Shown: positions 23,901-35,216 of the stretch, in pieces
Layout: the number at the start of each line of letters is the position of its first letter
Numbering within the stretch: position 1 is the stretch's first letter
Assembly: GCF_963678635.1 (NCBI RefSeq)
Contig: NC_087069.1
Span: 47,822,276 to 47,886,275 of the forward strand
Direction of reading: 5' to 3'
Source of the DNA: Symsagittifera roscoffensis
Taxonomy: Eukaryota; Xenacoelomorpha; Acoela; Convolutidae
Length of the DNA: 64,000 nt
Notes under the pieces: generated by a model
The model's input: only the letters and a program-made list of their open reading frames with translations
Database searches by the model: none
What the model was told of the DNA's origin: nothing
Program-made: the position numbers and the translations under genes

Positions 23901-24710
23901 TTGATGCAAGTGTGTGTATTAACGGTTCAAGTTCTTTTCAGTTTGGAGGTGCTTATGAGAAGTATCATCTGGGTTTTTATTTGCGGAAAAAATTATGCAA
24001 GGCAAAAAGATGCAAATGAAAGTCTCATGATCGAACGTGTTGCAAAAGGACCTAGACAATTTCGAAACAGCGCAAGTTTAGGTTTGGTAAAATCTAGAGC
24101 ACTAGTTGATTCTAGTAATGTACAGCCTGATGAGCGAGTTTTTCAATGACAATTTTGGCTTGAAGTTGGTGATGAGCTTATGATTTGGAGATTATTGTTT
24201 TTTGTAATGTTCAAAAAAAATGCAGGCTGTTTTGATCATTTTGCATCTTATGGAAGCAACTGGGGGTTGCAAACCGCAAATCAACTCCTTTTTAGACTTG
24301 CAAAGATTTTTCCAGTTCGTAGATCATCTTATTTTGACCTGCTTTTTTCTAAATCGCGAGTCTCAGTATTTGATAAACAATAGAAATCACGCAGTGAACT
24401 TTGCTATACGGTTGACTATTGTCCAAAATTTAGTATCGACTCAGATTTGACAAACCAATCTCGGATGAACAATTCACTTGCACTAATACATCTTGATACA
24501 TACACAGTTGAAAGCGAAAACAAAGCCGAACCAACTTCGGATGAACCATTCACTTGCGCTAATACAACTTGATATATACACAGCTGAAAGCGAACATAGA
24601 ACACAGCTGAGAGCGAACACAGAAAAAATTGATTTACCCCTGAGTTTCGCTTCAGTTGGAAAAATTGAACAACTCAAGGATGTGCTGGTAAACATGTTTC
24701 ACTACCACAA
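23901..24710 (+). pseudogene. Decayed coding region in Y copy 2
   Basis: This is the same set of broken frames as 17,277-18,090, with extra open stretches at 24,180-24,383 (FDHFASYGSNWGLQTANQLL) and 24,493-24,783. Shared stops with copy 1 show the region was already non-coding when duplicated. Confidence 0.35.
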
Positions 24711-25689
24711 GGGAGAATTGTTGCCTATGAATATATCACAACGACAATACAAAAATAAATGCACTGAAAAACCATTCTCGTAGTTTTGTTCCAGCCACAC
24801 AATACATCATTGATTAGATCAGTAACCTTACAATTTAATAATCAGACTGCAGAAAACTATTGGCAAAATATTATCAAAAGCTCCACAGAAAATGTTGCCT
24901 CATCAGCGATATCGAGGCACCTTGACCTCTGGCTCGTTGATCAACACAGAAAACAGTGGAGTAGCATCTGATTCACACATTCTGCCAACTGTCATTTTGA
25001 CGAAAAACTTCGTTTCCAGCTTTTGATGACAAATAGTACGTCCTCTATGGCGCCCAAAAGATTATTTTCTTCGGCCAAAAATTTATGTGAGCGAAATTTT
25101 TTTGAGCATACTTTATTTGTGGTATCGCTAAAATATGTAGGTATACTTGAACAAAATTATCGGCGGAAATTATTTTTTTGTCGGCATAGTTTCTTGTTGA
25201 ATAAATTTTTTCGTTGGTCGAAATTTGTTTGTGATGGCCAATTATTGTGAATTTTTTTCAAAGGTGAATGATTTTTAATGTCACTCCCACCTTCAATTCA
25301 TGTTTTATCACACCTGACCTCCAAGTTAACATGATTTAGCAACCACAAAAACACAGAAAACGCAGAGACCACTTGCTCTTTTTTCCACTACTCATTAGTG
25401 ACCAACTTTAATTAAATTGATTGGTAAAATTAATTAATGTATGTACTCTGAGTGCAGGAAACAATCGGCAAAGGTTGTATCAAAAACTCCATAGACGATG
25501 TTGATTCATCAGCAACCTCGAATCAACCTGGCTTCTGGCTCGTTGTTTAAAACAGAAAACATTGGAGTCACATACGAGTCACACATTGATGATAGCAATG
25601 ACAACGCCGTTGCTTAAAATTGGACCCAAATGATGATGACGATTTGGAGATACGAATGCAATTCTTCACAAACAACCAGTGTCCTATAT

Positions 25690-25860
25690 TTAGATGATTG
25701 TTTAGGTGGGGCATCGGGAAAAGTCAACAAAACACAGAGCGTGGATTGGGTCCATCCGAAAGCTGATGATGACTATTCTGAAGATAATTTTGATGTTGAA
25801 AACACGCTTTCAGGTCATTCGATTCAAAAGATGATAAAACAGGCCAATAGTAGGTGTGAT
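25690..25860 (+). CDS. Possible 5' exon of the caspase gene
   Basis: After an acceptor-like 'ctatatttag' the frame reads DDCLGGASGKVNKTQ and then an acidic stretch (ADDDYSEDNFDVEN), ending near a donor-like AG|GTGTGATT. The composition is clearly more protein-like than the flanks. It lies between the edge of block Y and the caspase domain on the same strand, so it may encode part of the prodomain. No death-fold motif is visible and the splice phase to the next exon is unverified. Confidence 0.3.
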
Positions 25861-26499
25861 TCGTTTAGCAGAAATAAACGAAGGTAATAGAGATGGCAAT
25901 TCTTTTGCCAACCAGGAGGGCAATATTCTGACAAGGACGAGTCGTCATTCTTCAATAATTTGTTTTCGATAAGAAAACAGTTAAACAAGATGCAGAAATT
26001 CAAATGTCAAACAACCGCGAGTAGACTGAAACACACAAACCACCCACATTAATTTTTGTATAGTGATTGAAACTAAATGATCTAATAGAGAATTGCATGT
26101 ACAACAAGTTTTATTTAACGCTATCCCGTATTTTGAGTGCAAGATTTTGTCCCGTTTTGGAACCCAGTCAATCGGGGTATAATCGCTTTCATTTACCGAA
26201 AGTTTTTCCAGCACTTTTTGTGTAAGTTTTCGTATGTTATTTGAATTTGAATCAATCTTTTGAGAAGAATTGAGTAAACAACAAACAGCACAGAGAAACA
26301 CACAAAATGATATTAATCAAAGATTAGCAAATCTCTTCCAGATTTAGCAAAACACGTAACCACAACGTTCATTAGGAGTGCTTCAGATTATACCGAATCT
26401 CAACATTGGGGCTATTAGTTAGAAACCAATACATGGTGACAATTAGGACTATTACATGTGGACCCTTGCTGATCAATTATTACATGGTGAGCATTATGA

Positions 26500-26694
26500 T
26501 TTAATACCCAATGTTCATCCAAGTATGATCCACCCGCTCTCAATCATGGTTCACTATATGCATACTATATGTTGAAAGGTATCGACAGCTCATTCTCTGG
26601 ATCAAATGCGACAATTGAAACATCTGGGCTAAATGGAACACCTAACATAATTCGGAAAACGGTTAGCAAAAGTAGACCAAAGTTTGAAACGAAC
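26500..26694 (+). CDS. Probable caspase linker/prodomain exon
   Basis: The frame is open from about 26,500 and ends at SRPKFETN with a donor GTAGTG at 26,695, phase 0, which matches the phase-0 start of the p20 exon at 26,847 across a 152-bp intron. Encoded features are a tyrosine-rich start (KYDPPALNHGSLYAYY) and a serine/threonine-rich linker. The exon's own acceptor is uncertain ('catccaag' at about 26,523 is one candidate). No known domain is recognised. Confidence 0.45.
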
Positions 26695-26846
26695 GTAGTG
26701 ATCAAATACTTTGTTCAAAAACATCAAAAATTTAGTCTGATTTTTCAAAAAATCATGGTTAGATCTTCGCTGTTTTCAGATATTGAGATAAAAAATTTCG
26801 AACGTTCTAGGTCCATAATTAGTTTTCATAAGTGCTGGTTTTTTAG

Positions 26847-27333
26847 ATCAAGGAAAACCTGGGCGCCAATTATATTTATCATTTAAGCCCGGAAAAACCT
26901 GGTTTGTTCGTAATGATAAACAACTTCAAATTCAAGGAGAACACGGGCTTAAAATTTCGAGGCGGAGCCGAAAAAGATGAGAAAGATTTGAAAGAACTTC
27001 TGGGAAGAAAGAAGTTTGAAATATTTAAAACAGCAAATGGAGACAGTACAACCAATCTAACTGACCAACAGATGGAGGACATTCTAGATGATGTCGGTAA
27101 AAATGAGGGAAATCATGACAGCTTGATACTGGTTATATCATCACACGGTGAAGAAGGAGTTGTTTTTGGTACTGACCACAGGAAAGACTCAATAATGGAA
27201 ATAAAGACAAACAAAATTGTTCAGAAATTTATGAACAAAAACTGGGCGGGGAAACCAAAGATCGTCATTTTTCAGGCTTGCCAAGGCGATGTTTTTGATC
27301 ATGGCGTTGAAATAGAGGACAGTTTCTCTGAAG
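26847..27333 (+). CDS. Caspase p20 (large subunit) exon
   Basis: This exon encodes the large catalytic subunit of a cysteine-aspartate protease, the effector or initiator of apoptosis. Acceptor 'ggttttttag' precedes 26,847; donor GTTGGT follows 27,333, phase 1. In order: YHLSPEKPGL, the VMINNFKF strand, RGGAEKDEKDLKELL (the Arg that binds the P1 Asp lies in the family's R-x-G segment), SHGEEG with catalytic His at 27,144, and QACQGD with catalytic Cys at 27,279. The pentapeptide is QACQG, as in caspase-8/10-type initiators, rather than QACRG. All catalytic residues are present. The exon ends in an acidic linker (EIEDSFSE). Confidence 0.9.
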
Positions 27334-28591
27334 GTTGGTTTGATATTTAATAGTATATGTTTTTTCTGCCATCAAATTATTTAGAAAGAACTTACACAGA
27401 ACAAGAAACTTATGAAGAATGGGTCATTTACAAAAACAATTATCATTAAATAAGTCAGTTTCTTTAGTAAGAAAAGAGTCACTTTGTGAGCCTCAAGGTT
27501 TTAACCAGCTTTAAGATCTAACGCATTCTTCGATTTTAATCTATTCAAAATGTCGGGTTCATCGAAAGTTCGTTTGGAATGGTTTGAAAAAAAAAACTTT
27601 AAAAATTTAGAAACTAACGAAACACAAGTTTGAGTGTGTTTAAGCTCCAAATGTAACTGTTAGTTCTTATCAAACTAATACAGATACCAAATTTTTTCTT
27701 TTTTGATTGTTTTATGTATACGTTTTTTATCTAAAATCAATATTTTTTTGTTTAATTCATAACCTGTCTGTGAGTCAATTTTTATATTACAAAAACAACC
27801 TTTCAAAGCAACGTTTTAAGCAATGTATTGAGCAAGATTTGATTTAGGCACTCGAAATATGGCTGTAAAAACACCATTTCTGCACTAAATTATACATTAG
27901 GAAAAAAACAGTCAAAAACAAAATTTTTTCTTTTCTTCTCTCGAGGTGTTCCTAATAGATTTGATTTTAAGACGTTACGAAATCCCTGGCCATATATGAT
28001 TAAATTTTGCATACAATTTATTTTCTCATACCTAAAATCCCGGCTACAGAATAATGACAAGAGATTGAAACAATTCACGTTTTCTAAAAAATATTTCAAA
28101 AAATTTGTATTACAATTGCACGCTTCTGTATATTCCAAATTCTGTCAGTTGTCTGAAGCATTTTTTCCACCCTGTTTTTTTGGGTAAGTTACCAGTTGTA
28201 GTAATTGAAATCTTTCCCATCACCCTTGTTCTCTAAAATTTTGAGTTTGTTTTAAAACAAAAAAATCTATTATCATTTTAAACTACATGCTCTCCCTAAA
28301 CGAACTGCGATCCCGCTTTTTTCAATTCTTGCATGTTTTAGGACTTTGTTTTGGTTGCAAGATCTCTCCTTGCACAGCTGCTTTCCAACTTTATTTTTAA
28401 TGTTAGTTTAAAAGAAACCTTAAAATCTTTTTCAAACCCAAAGTCACACGTTTTCAGTACTCCGGTTAAGCTTTGCGGAATTGTTTCATGTTTTTGTTTT
28501 CTGTAACTTTTCTACCAAACATCGTGAAGCATGAAAAAAATTGTTCCAAGTTTTCAAAAACGACTGTTTTTTCTAAATTGCGTATCTTCAG

Positions 28592-28642
28592 ACCAATGCA
28601 AAGAAGACGATAACACTCTAATATGCATTGTGATTTTGTTTG
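28592..28642 (+). CDS. Candidate 51-nt cassette exon in caspase intron
   Basis: It is flanked by 'gcgtatcttcag' and TTTG|GTAAGC, and is phase 1 on both sides, so inclusion keeps the frame between p20 and p10. It would encode QCKEDDNTLICIVILF, which echoes the beta-strand before the catalytic His. Direct p20-p10 splicing is also in phase, so this is at most alternative. Confidence 0.25.
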
Positions 28643-29050
28643 GTAAGCTTATTTTTGTATTAGCAATTTTTGTGAGCAATTTCGAGCATTTTTCGAAAAT
28701 AAAATTGTTACAGGTTTTGGTTAAGTTTTTGATCGATTAAACCAAAAATTTCTAACAAAGGAAAATATATTTTCTCAATTTTTTGAACCATGTTTTTACA
28801 TGCTTGTCGGCTGAAATCAACAAAATTCGACTGGTCAGTTTTTTGAGAGGAATTGTGCAAAACTTAAAAACACCTTCGCAATGGTCCTTGTTGCGTTTTT
28901 TTTAAATTGATAAAGTTCTGTAGTTTAAAAAAAAACTGTCCTTGAAAATTGTATTTACTATGTTGGAGATTGGAATAAGCAGCTAGCTTCAACATTTTGA
29001 AGCCACAATCGATACCCTGTTTATTAAGTAAACAATTACGACCATTTCAG

Positions 29051-29484
29051 ATGGAAATCACGCCGAGAGCGATCCGTGCAGGAAAAAAATAATAATTCCT
29101 GAGCAGTCGGACTTGATGGCAGTCTTTTCATCGGACGCTCCACACCCTAGTATGCGTAAGCCGGAAGCTCAAGGGTCATACCTGTTACAAGAATTTAAGA
29201 AAACTTTGGATATGCATGGTGATGACTTTGAACTGATGCAACTTATTCTAGTTGTCATACATAATGTGGCTGAAGAAATAATGAACTGTAAGGATTCTAG
29301 AAGCAACAAGAGAGTGCTCGCCAAGCAAAATCCCTGCTTCAAAAGCTACATGAGAAAGTTTTTCTTCTTCCCATCTACAAACGCTGACCATTTGGAAGAA
29401 GAGCCAGGAAAAGTAGAAAATAAGAAAGCCAAAAAGAAGAATTTTCTGAATCGTTACAAGGGATGGCGGTCAAAGAAAAATTAA
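29051..29484 (+). CDS. Caspase p10 (small subunit) exon, C-terminus
   Basis: Acceptor 'accatttcag' ends at 29,050, and the first two bases complete an Asp codon with the p20 exon, so the phase agrees. The order is: a charged linker, IIIPEQSDLMAVFSSD (the small-subunit start, usually IP..AD), SMRK in place of the S-W-R that lines the substrate groove, EAQGSYLLQEF (usually GSWFIQ.L), and PCFKSYMRKFFFFP (usually P....L.K.L.F). The tail is strongly basic (KKAKKKNFLNRYKGWRSKKN) and ends in TAA. Trp to Met in the substrate pocket suggests altered P2-P4 preference (inference). The basic tail is unusual and could be a membrane- or nucleic-acid-binding extension. Confidence 0.88.
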
Positions 29485-30499
29485 ACCAAAGTCTGATTGA
29501 TTACTTTTTTAAATTTGCTGTTTTTAGAGAGTGAACTAACGAAAAATCATCTACATAAATGTAACGATTTTATTCGTACAAAAACAAATCATTCAAGGAA
29601 CCTATAGTTTTCTTGATCTAATTAAATCATAATCAAATATTTCTTAGATTTCAACAGTTATCTTAATAATGAAATGGGAACTATCAATTTCAATTTATGA
29701 TACGCGACTGCCAATAAAACTACTTGTTTCATACGATTGAGAAATTTTCCCGCATATTCGATCCGTTAAAGTTTTCTGAAAAACCATCAGTGAATATGAA
29801 TTGGAAATAACACAAGTATAGCGTTTATCGAATTCTCTTATGTTTGATTGCAGCTTTTTTATAATGTTTGTCTATGTTTTGGAGAAGTGCGAGTTTTTGA
29901 GGAGATAAAATTTTTGTTCTGTCAAATCTAATCAAACTTATATTCATTGGAATAGTAGAACAAACGAATTCAAATTTCTTTCGAAGCTTTCATTATGAAC
30001 TGATTTAGTTGTAAATAGTTTCCTCTAAATTAAACTATTCAAATTAATTATTCATATGTTATCTTTTCTAGCAGCTCCTGTTTATGACGAGATTTGATTA
30101 TGGTACTATAGAGTTGTGAGCAGAAAACAATAAGCAATATAAAAATAAAACTCTAGTGAAGCGATTTTTTTAAAATGTGTTTTGATATCGTTTTGACATG
30201 AAGTTAGATGAAAAAAGCGTTGAAAAAGGTCCGAACTTCAAAAAAGTTATATGTTTCCAAGAAATAAATTTCTAACTGAAAAATATACATATTTTTTTTG
30301 GTTGAGTTAGTCTAACGATTAAAGAAAAAAATAAAAAGAAAATTACTGTCCAGGGGCAAGCCGGTGGTTGATTTAATTAGATACAATGATCAAATGGCTC
30401 GCAAAAAGTTAGTGGTTGTTTTGATCAAGGTATTTGAGTAATGAAACTAATGAAACTTTGGACAAATTCACATTAAGCCTTGTCGTAAACCAATTCCAA
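29485..30499. other. Intergenic, downstream of caspase gene
   Basis: This AT-rich stretch probably includes the 3' UTR. An AATAAA occurs at about 29,714. No ORF or repeat was supported. Confidence 0.35.
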
Positions 30500-31765
30500 A
30501 CTTCAAAGACTGAATTTCAAAGACCGAATCGGTTCGCGAAGTGTTTAAGTTTTCTAGGCAAGCTATTCAAGCTATAATTACGAGAAGTAGTTCAAGCTAT
30601 TTTTTGAAACAAATCAGATAGCCAAAATTCAATCTTTTTTCTATGCAGGCTGTTTCAGCTACGAAAATTTAAATCATTTCAAGTCATTTTTTGATGCAAA
30701 ATGGATGAAGCAAAACTTAAGTTTTTCTGAGCAAGTAATTCAAGCTATGTAAGTTTGAAATATTTCAAGTTGTTTCTTAGAGCAAATGTTTTGTACAAAG
30801 TCAGTTTTTCTTAGCAAGCTATTCAAGTGATAAAAATCTGCAAAAACAATTAAGTTACTTCAGAATGAAACCAAAATACTTCAGCTATTTAAACTTTATT
30901 TCGTTACATCTCAATTTATTTTATAAAGTGAAACACATAGCAAAAAGTTGAAGTTTTGTCTATCAAATCCATTAAGGCGATGGACTTTTGAAATATATTA
31001 AGTTGTTTCAAAGACCGAATTATTTTTTGGAAGTTATTTAAATCATTTGCAAATCGTTTGTGAAATGTTGAATTTGTTCTTAAGCAAGCTATTGAAGCTA
31101 TAAAAATTTAGTTGAAAAAGTTCGACATTTTTTGGAGCGAATCTTTAAAAAAAAGATTTTTCCTAAGCAAGCTATTACGATAACCATTGAATTTATTTCA
31201 TCATGCGAATTGGATGGCCCAAAAATTATATTTTCTAAGCTAGCAATTCAAAACATGAAATTATGAAACAGTTCAATCTATTCCATAGACCGAATCTGTT
31301 AATAAAACTTAGAGTTTTTCTAAGCCAGCTAATCACGCTCTAAGAAACTTCAAAATGCTTCTTTTATCGAATTGGTTCGGGATAATTTGAAGTTTTTCTC
31401 AAATTTTTGTTTCGATTATTTCAAGTGGTTTCATGAAGTGAATTGGTTTGCAAAAAACTGAAGTCAATCGAAGTGAACTGGTTTGCAATTTGAACTTTTT
31501 CTCGAATAGTTTTCTCAAATAATTCAAGTGGTTCCATGAAGTGAATTGGTTTTTCTAAGCAATCAATTTAAGCTATGAAGCTTGGGAACTGTTTAATGTA
31601 TTTGAAAGACTGATTCGTTTTGCAAAAAAGTTAGAGTTTTCTCAGTAAAATTTTGATGCTATGAAAATTTGAAATACTTCAATTTCTTTCCTAAAGCAAA
31701 TAGCTTCAAGAAAAGTAAGTTTTTCTAAATATGAAGGATAATTTTTAATTTGATTGTTTCACACT
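30500..31765 (+). repeat. Degenerate array of 'ttttctaagcaagctattcaagctat' type units
   Basis: A core TTTTTCTNAGCAAGCTATTCAA recurs about ten times with variation (near 30,550, 30,722, 30,808, 31,075, 31,157, 31,227, 31,316, 31,548, 31,637, 31,722), mostly 80-170 bases apart and usually preceded by a GCGAANNNTT- or GGTTTGCAAAA-like stretch. The units are too diverged to fix a clean period. The array looks like an old minisatellite. Confidence 0.6.
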
Positions 31766-34459
31766 GAAATGAATTTGTAAGCGGATAAATTTTGACGGAA
31801 AAAGGGGCAGCTTTTGTCTACACTTGAACTTTCTTTAGTTTGAAGAATTTCGGCCTTTTTCAAAAAGAATGTATACAAGCTGTTTAGCTAGAAAACGAAG
31901 AATTATTTAACAGAAGCTTTCAATGATGAAAGTTACGAGACAAAACTTTCGAGAAAACAATTTACCGGTTGATCAGTTTATAGGTTCAGCATCTCTGCTT
32001 GTTTTTGCGTTGAAAAGGTCAAAACTTTGGTAATTTTTCAAATTTAAAAACTTTAGCAAATAAAAGATACCACTAGAACGGATGTTTAGAGAAAATTGAA
32101 AAAGACAATGATTGCAGCGGGGATTCTTTCAAATAAACAAAACCATTTTGCTATTCGAGGCGTTGTTTACATTGTTCTTCAGTTTAGCTTCAGTGTTTTT
32201 ATTTTTTTTATGTTTTGCTTTAGAATTGGTCACACGAGACAACTTAGATTCTTTAAAAACTTAACATCTCAAGCAAAAAAAATTGGCAAAAAAATTGAAT
32301 CCTAAATTTGGCACTTTCTCGTTAAAATGGATTAGGTTTCGATCGTGTTTTATTTTTGATCTACCAAATCAAGAAACTAAAAAATGTAAAAACATCAATG
32401 GGTCAAGTAACACAGAACAAAGTATGTATGAAGTATGTTTAAACTGAGTTGAGCGGAATTTCCGCTGGGTTAAATTCGGCAAATACTATTCAGGTTTTAC
32501 TAGCCGCGGTTAAAAATCATCGCTTGGACAGGGTTTTAAATACGTGAAAAACTTCATAAAATATTTACGGTATATTCTTCAAATAAGTTGCAATAGTCTG
32601 GCAATCAGTGGTAGTATAGTCTGAACATTTAACGCAAAAAGCTGAAATTCGTGGAATTGGAAGCTGCGCATGATTTCAATCAGGGTTCCCAGATGCGATA
32701 GTAGCCCAATCAAGGTTCCCGATGCAATACAAGGAGGTAAATGAATCAAGTATAAAATGAGTTGCATGATGTATCTTTATAACATAAAAAAAAATACAAC
32801 GGTCGCGAAACTCTACCCAGTCACGGATACATTTCCTTAGGTCGCTCCGGTTCATTTTAAATTTTTTTTTGTTCGCGCCGGTCACAGACAACTGCCCTTA
32901 TGTCTCGCCTGTTACTAACGCTACATCTTGATCTTTAAATCTTTAAATTCAGGAAACACAAGATTTAGGTTGCGAAACTCCCAAGTTTGGTCGCGACAGA
33001 CTAGAAATACTGAGTTTTGTTCATAAAAATTTGATCAGAAAATCACAACATCTGCCCGGGTAGTCACCCAAAATTGTCAAAACTTGCTGCAGTTTCAGTA
33101 AGTTTTCATAAAACAGAAGTATATGCTTAGGCCATTTTTCTAAGTTTGACGTTTTCTGGTGCACTTATTGTGATTATCTAAAAACGTGTTTGATTTTCTC
33201 ATTTTTCACCAAGAACATTTCAGTTTCGGAGCTCCGTTAAATTGCTTTTGAAAAAAATGGCGAAAAAAAACTTAAGATCAATCTTAAAGAGAAATAAATG
33301 CTTTGAAAGCGTCGATCAGTTGTCGCCATAAAGAGTGCAACAGCTGAATTCATTATTTTAACTATCTTATTTGTTTGACTTCACAGCGTTCATTTACACA
33401 ATTTAGGATTGCTTCAGAGCCTTCATGTATAAAATTGATTTTGAAATTAGTCACAAGAGACAACCGATGTTTCTGAATTTTCTTTCAGAGAAATTCGCAC
33501 AAATATCTCTTGCGGGAGAAAACAAATTGAAAATATCCAAAAGTCTTACAGCTATCTCAAGCAAGATTTCAAGCACAAAAATAAATGACATGGATCTTTC
33601 AAATTTTATTTTCAGTTAGATTAAAATCTGAATTTTTAAATAGTTTTGAGCACAAAAGTATGGAATTCTGATAAACATCAAACATCTGTGGCTCACCCAT
33701 TCCCTTTGTAGTATTCAGTTTTTTTAAAACCTCCAACGCTTGCAATTTTTTCAAACACTCCTTTTAGCTAAGTTAAAAAATAACTCCCAAATATAGATTT
33801 GATAGTTTAAGCAGTCTTTTGGGACCAAATTAAAAGCTTCACTTCGATTGAAATTTGTTAATCTTTTAATATCCTGATGGTGCAACTTCAGTTTTTGACG
33901 CACCAAAAAATTGGCTATCTGGCCGTCATGGAAAAACGTGTAATAAAAATAAGGTTTCTAGGCTCAATGAAACCAAAAAACGCAACTGACGTTACAAAAC
34001 ACGCCAAACATAAATGAGCTTGAAAAAATTTCTAACAAATTTGAAATTTTTCAGTTTCACCATCATTGAGTTTCACGCTGTTTTATGACCAATTAAAACT
34101 TTTAAATTTAAGCAATTCTTGATTTAATTTTCTAAATAACCATATTAAGTCTTCGTTTTTCCTACTTCTTTTTTACAAGGTTTTATTTGACTAAACCTTT
34201 TCAAAATTTTCTCTAACAACCACTTACTATAAACTAGAGTTTTTAAAAAAGTAACAGTCATGACTAGAAGATCAACTAAATATGAAGCCTTGTGTGTCGG
34301 TTGCTACCTCAAAAGCATGCTAACGATCGAATAAACATGGCTCACAGCATTTCTCAAAATGTTGTAGTTTGTGTTTTAGGCTATTAAAAGGAGGCTCTAA
34401 AATGAAAAAGTTGCACGATTAAGCCCACATTACTTATTTTAAAAATTCAGTCAATATTT
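31766..34459. other. Long intergenic stretch
   Basis: Nothing convincing was found. The region 32,680-33,070 is locally less AT-rich with several CGC-containing words and repeated ttcccaGATGC/ttcccGATGC pieces, possibly an old element. Short open frames at 32,096, 32,579-32,891 and 33,425 show no domain. Confidence 0.35.
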
Positions 34460-34530
34460 CGATTTAACTTGGCCGTGGTCTGCTAAATGATTAGATCACG
34501 TGTGGTTTGATTCAATCCCGACATTTATGA
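34455..34530 (+). repeat. tRNA-like SINE head (candidate)
   Basis: The stretch TGGTCTGCTAAATGATTAGATC resembles a tRNA A box region, and TTTGATTCAATCCC, about 30 bases on, resembles a B box. No full cloverleaf with acceptor stem is visible, so this is probably a SINE head, not a tRNA gene. Confidence 0.35.
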
Positions 34531-34971
34531 GACTAGATTTGATACATAACAAAGAAACAAATTGACGCCATTAATGAAGAACTTAAAAAAAACGGAACTA
34601 CTTTAATCACCTCAATCATTAATACTCAGAAAAGTCATCAGGGGTTAAAACACTTTTTTAAAAGATATAAATTACTAAGGCATACTGACTTTATTAAATT
34701 ACTAGAACCATTAATTACATTGATTGCTTTAGACAAATATCATAGAAAACATTTTTTATTGCTAAAAATAGAGTTGGCACCTAAAAATACTGCTTCGTAC
34801 CGAATAAAAATAACTAAACACTTTAAACTAATAATCATTGAGTTAGCATGAGGGTAGAGAGGTTTATAGATTTGGTGAAATCAAATGAAAGTAGTTCGAA
34901 TTTGAAGAGACAATGCAAATAGGTTATATGTACAGCTGCATACATATATCAGTGAAACAATCAGGGGCGGA

Positions 34972-35216
34972 TCTAGGATTTGATCGAGGGGGCGGATTTT
35001 AAGGTCGACCAAACTGATTTTCCGGGCTCTCAGATATCACTTTTGACCCTTCCCCCTCAAAATTAGTATATCTTGGCGCTGAAAGCGCCTTCAGAAAAAA
35101 TTTAGCGTCCACCAGCTAAACAATGAAAATATCAAAATAGTACAAATGGTCCGTTGGGTCGGCAGGGGATCGAATCCTTGAAAGGGGTGGCGTCCGCCCC
35201 CGGAAATCCGCTGGTG
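34972..35216. mobile_element. MITE with CAGGGGCGGATCTAGGATTT-type terminal repeat
   Basis: The left end reads CAGGGGCGGATCTAGGATTT. The right end reads GGCGTCCGCCCCCGGAAATCCGCTGGTG, an imperfect inverted match. Such CAGGGGCGGAT-ended non-autonomous DNA transposons are widespread in animal genomes. No coding capacity. A clear target-site duplication was not seen. Confidence 0.65.

Larger units (their letters stand above)
21765..25620 (+). repeat. Block Y, copy 2
   Basis: This is the second copy of Y. It ends at 'gccgttgcttaaaa' (25,620), where unique host sequence begins. The same boundary in copy 1 joins block Z, so 25,620/25,621 is the right edge of the duplicated region. Confidence 0.85.

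Noticed and set aside
25981-26301. Minus-strand frame with hydrophobic start, a KR pair and GIALNKTCCTC, reminiscent of an insulin-family A chain
   Set aside because: The cysteine spacing (CC-x-C) does not fit CC-x3-C-x8-C, there is no B-chain pattern, the start is not ATG, and it is antisense to the caspase 5' region.
32579-32891. Overlapping minus-strand frames
   Set aside because: No domain, no splice support, and composition like random AT-rich sequence.
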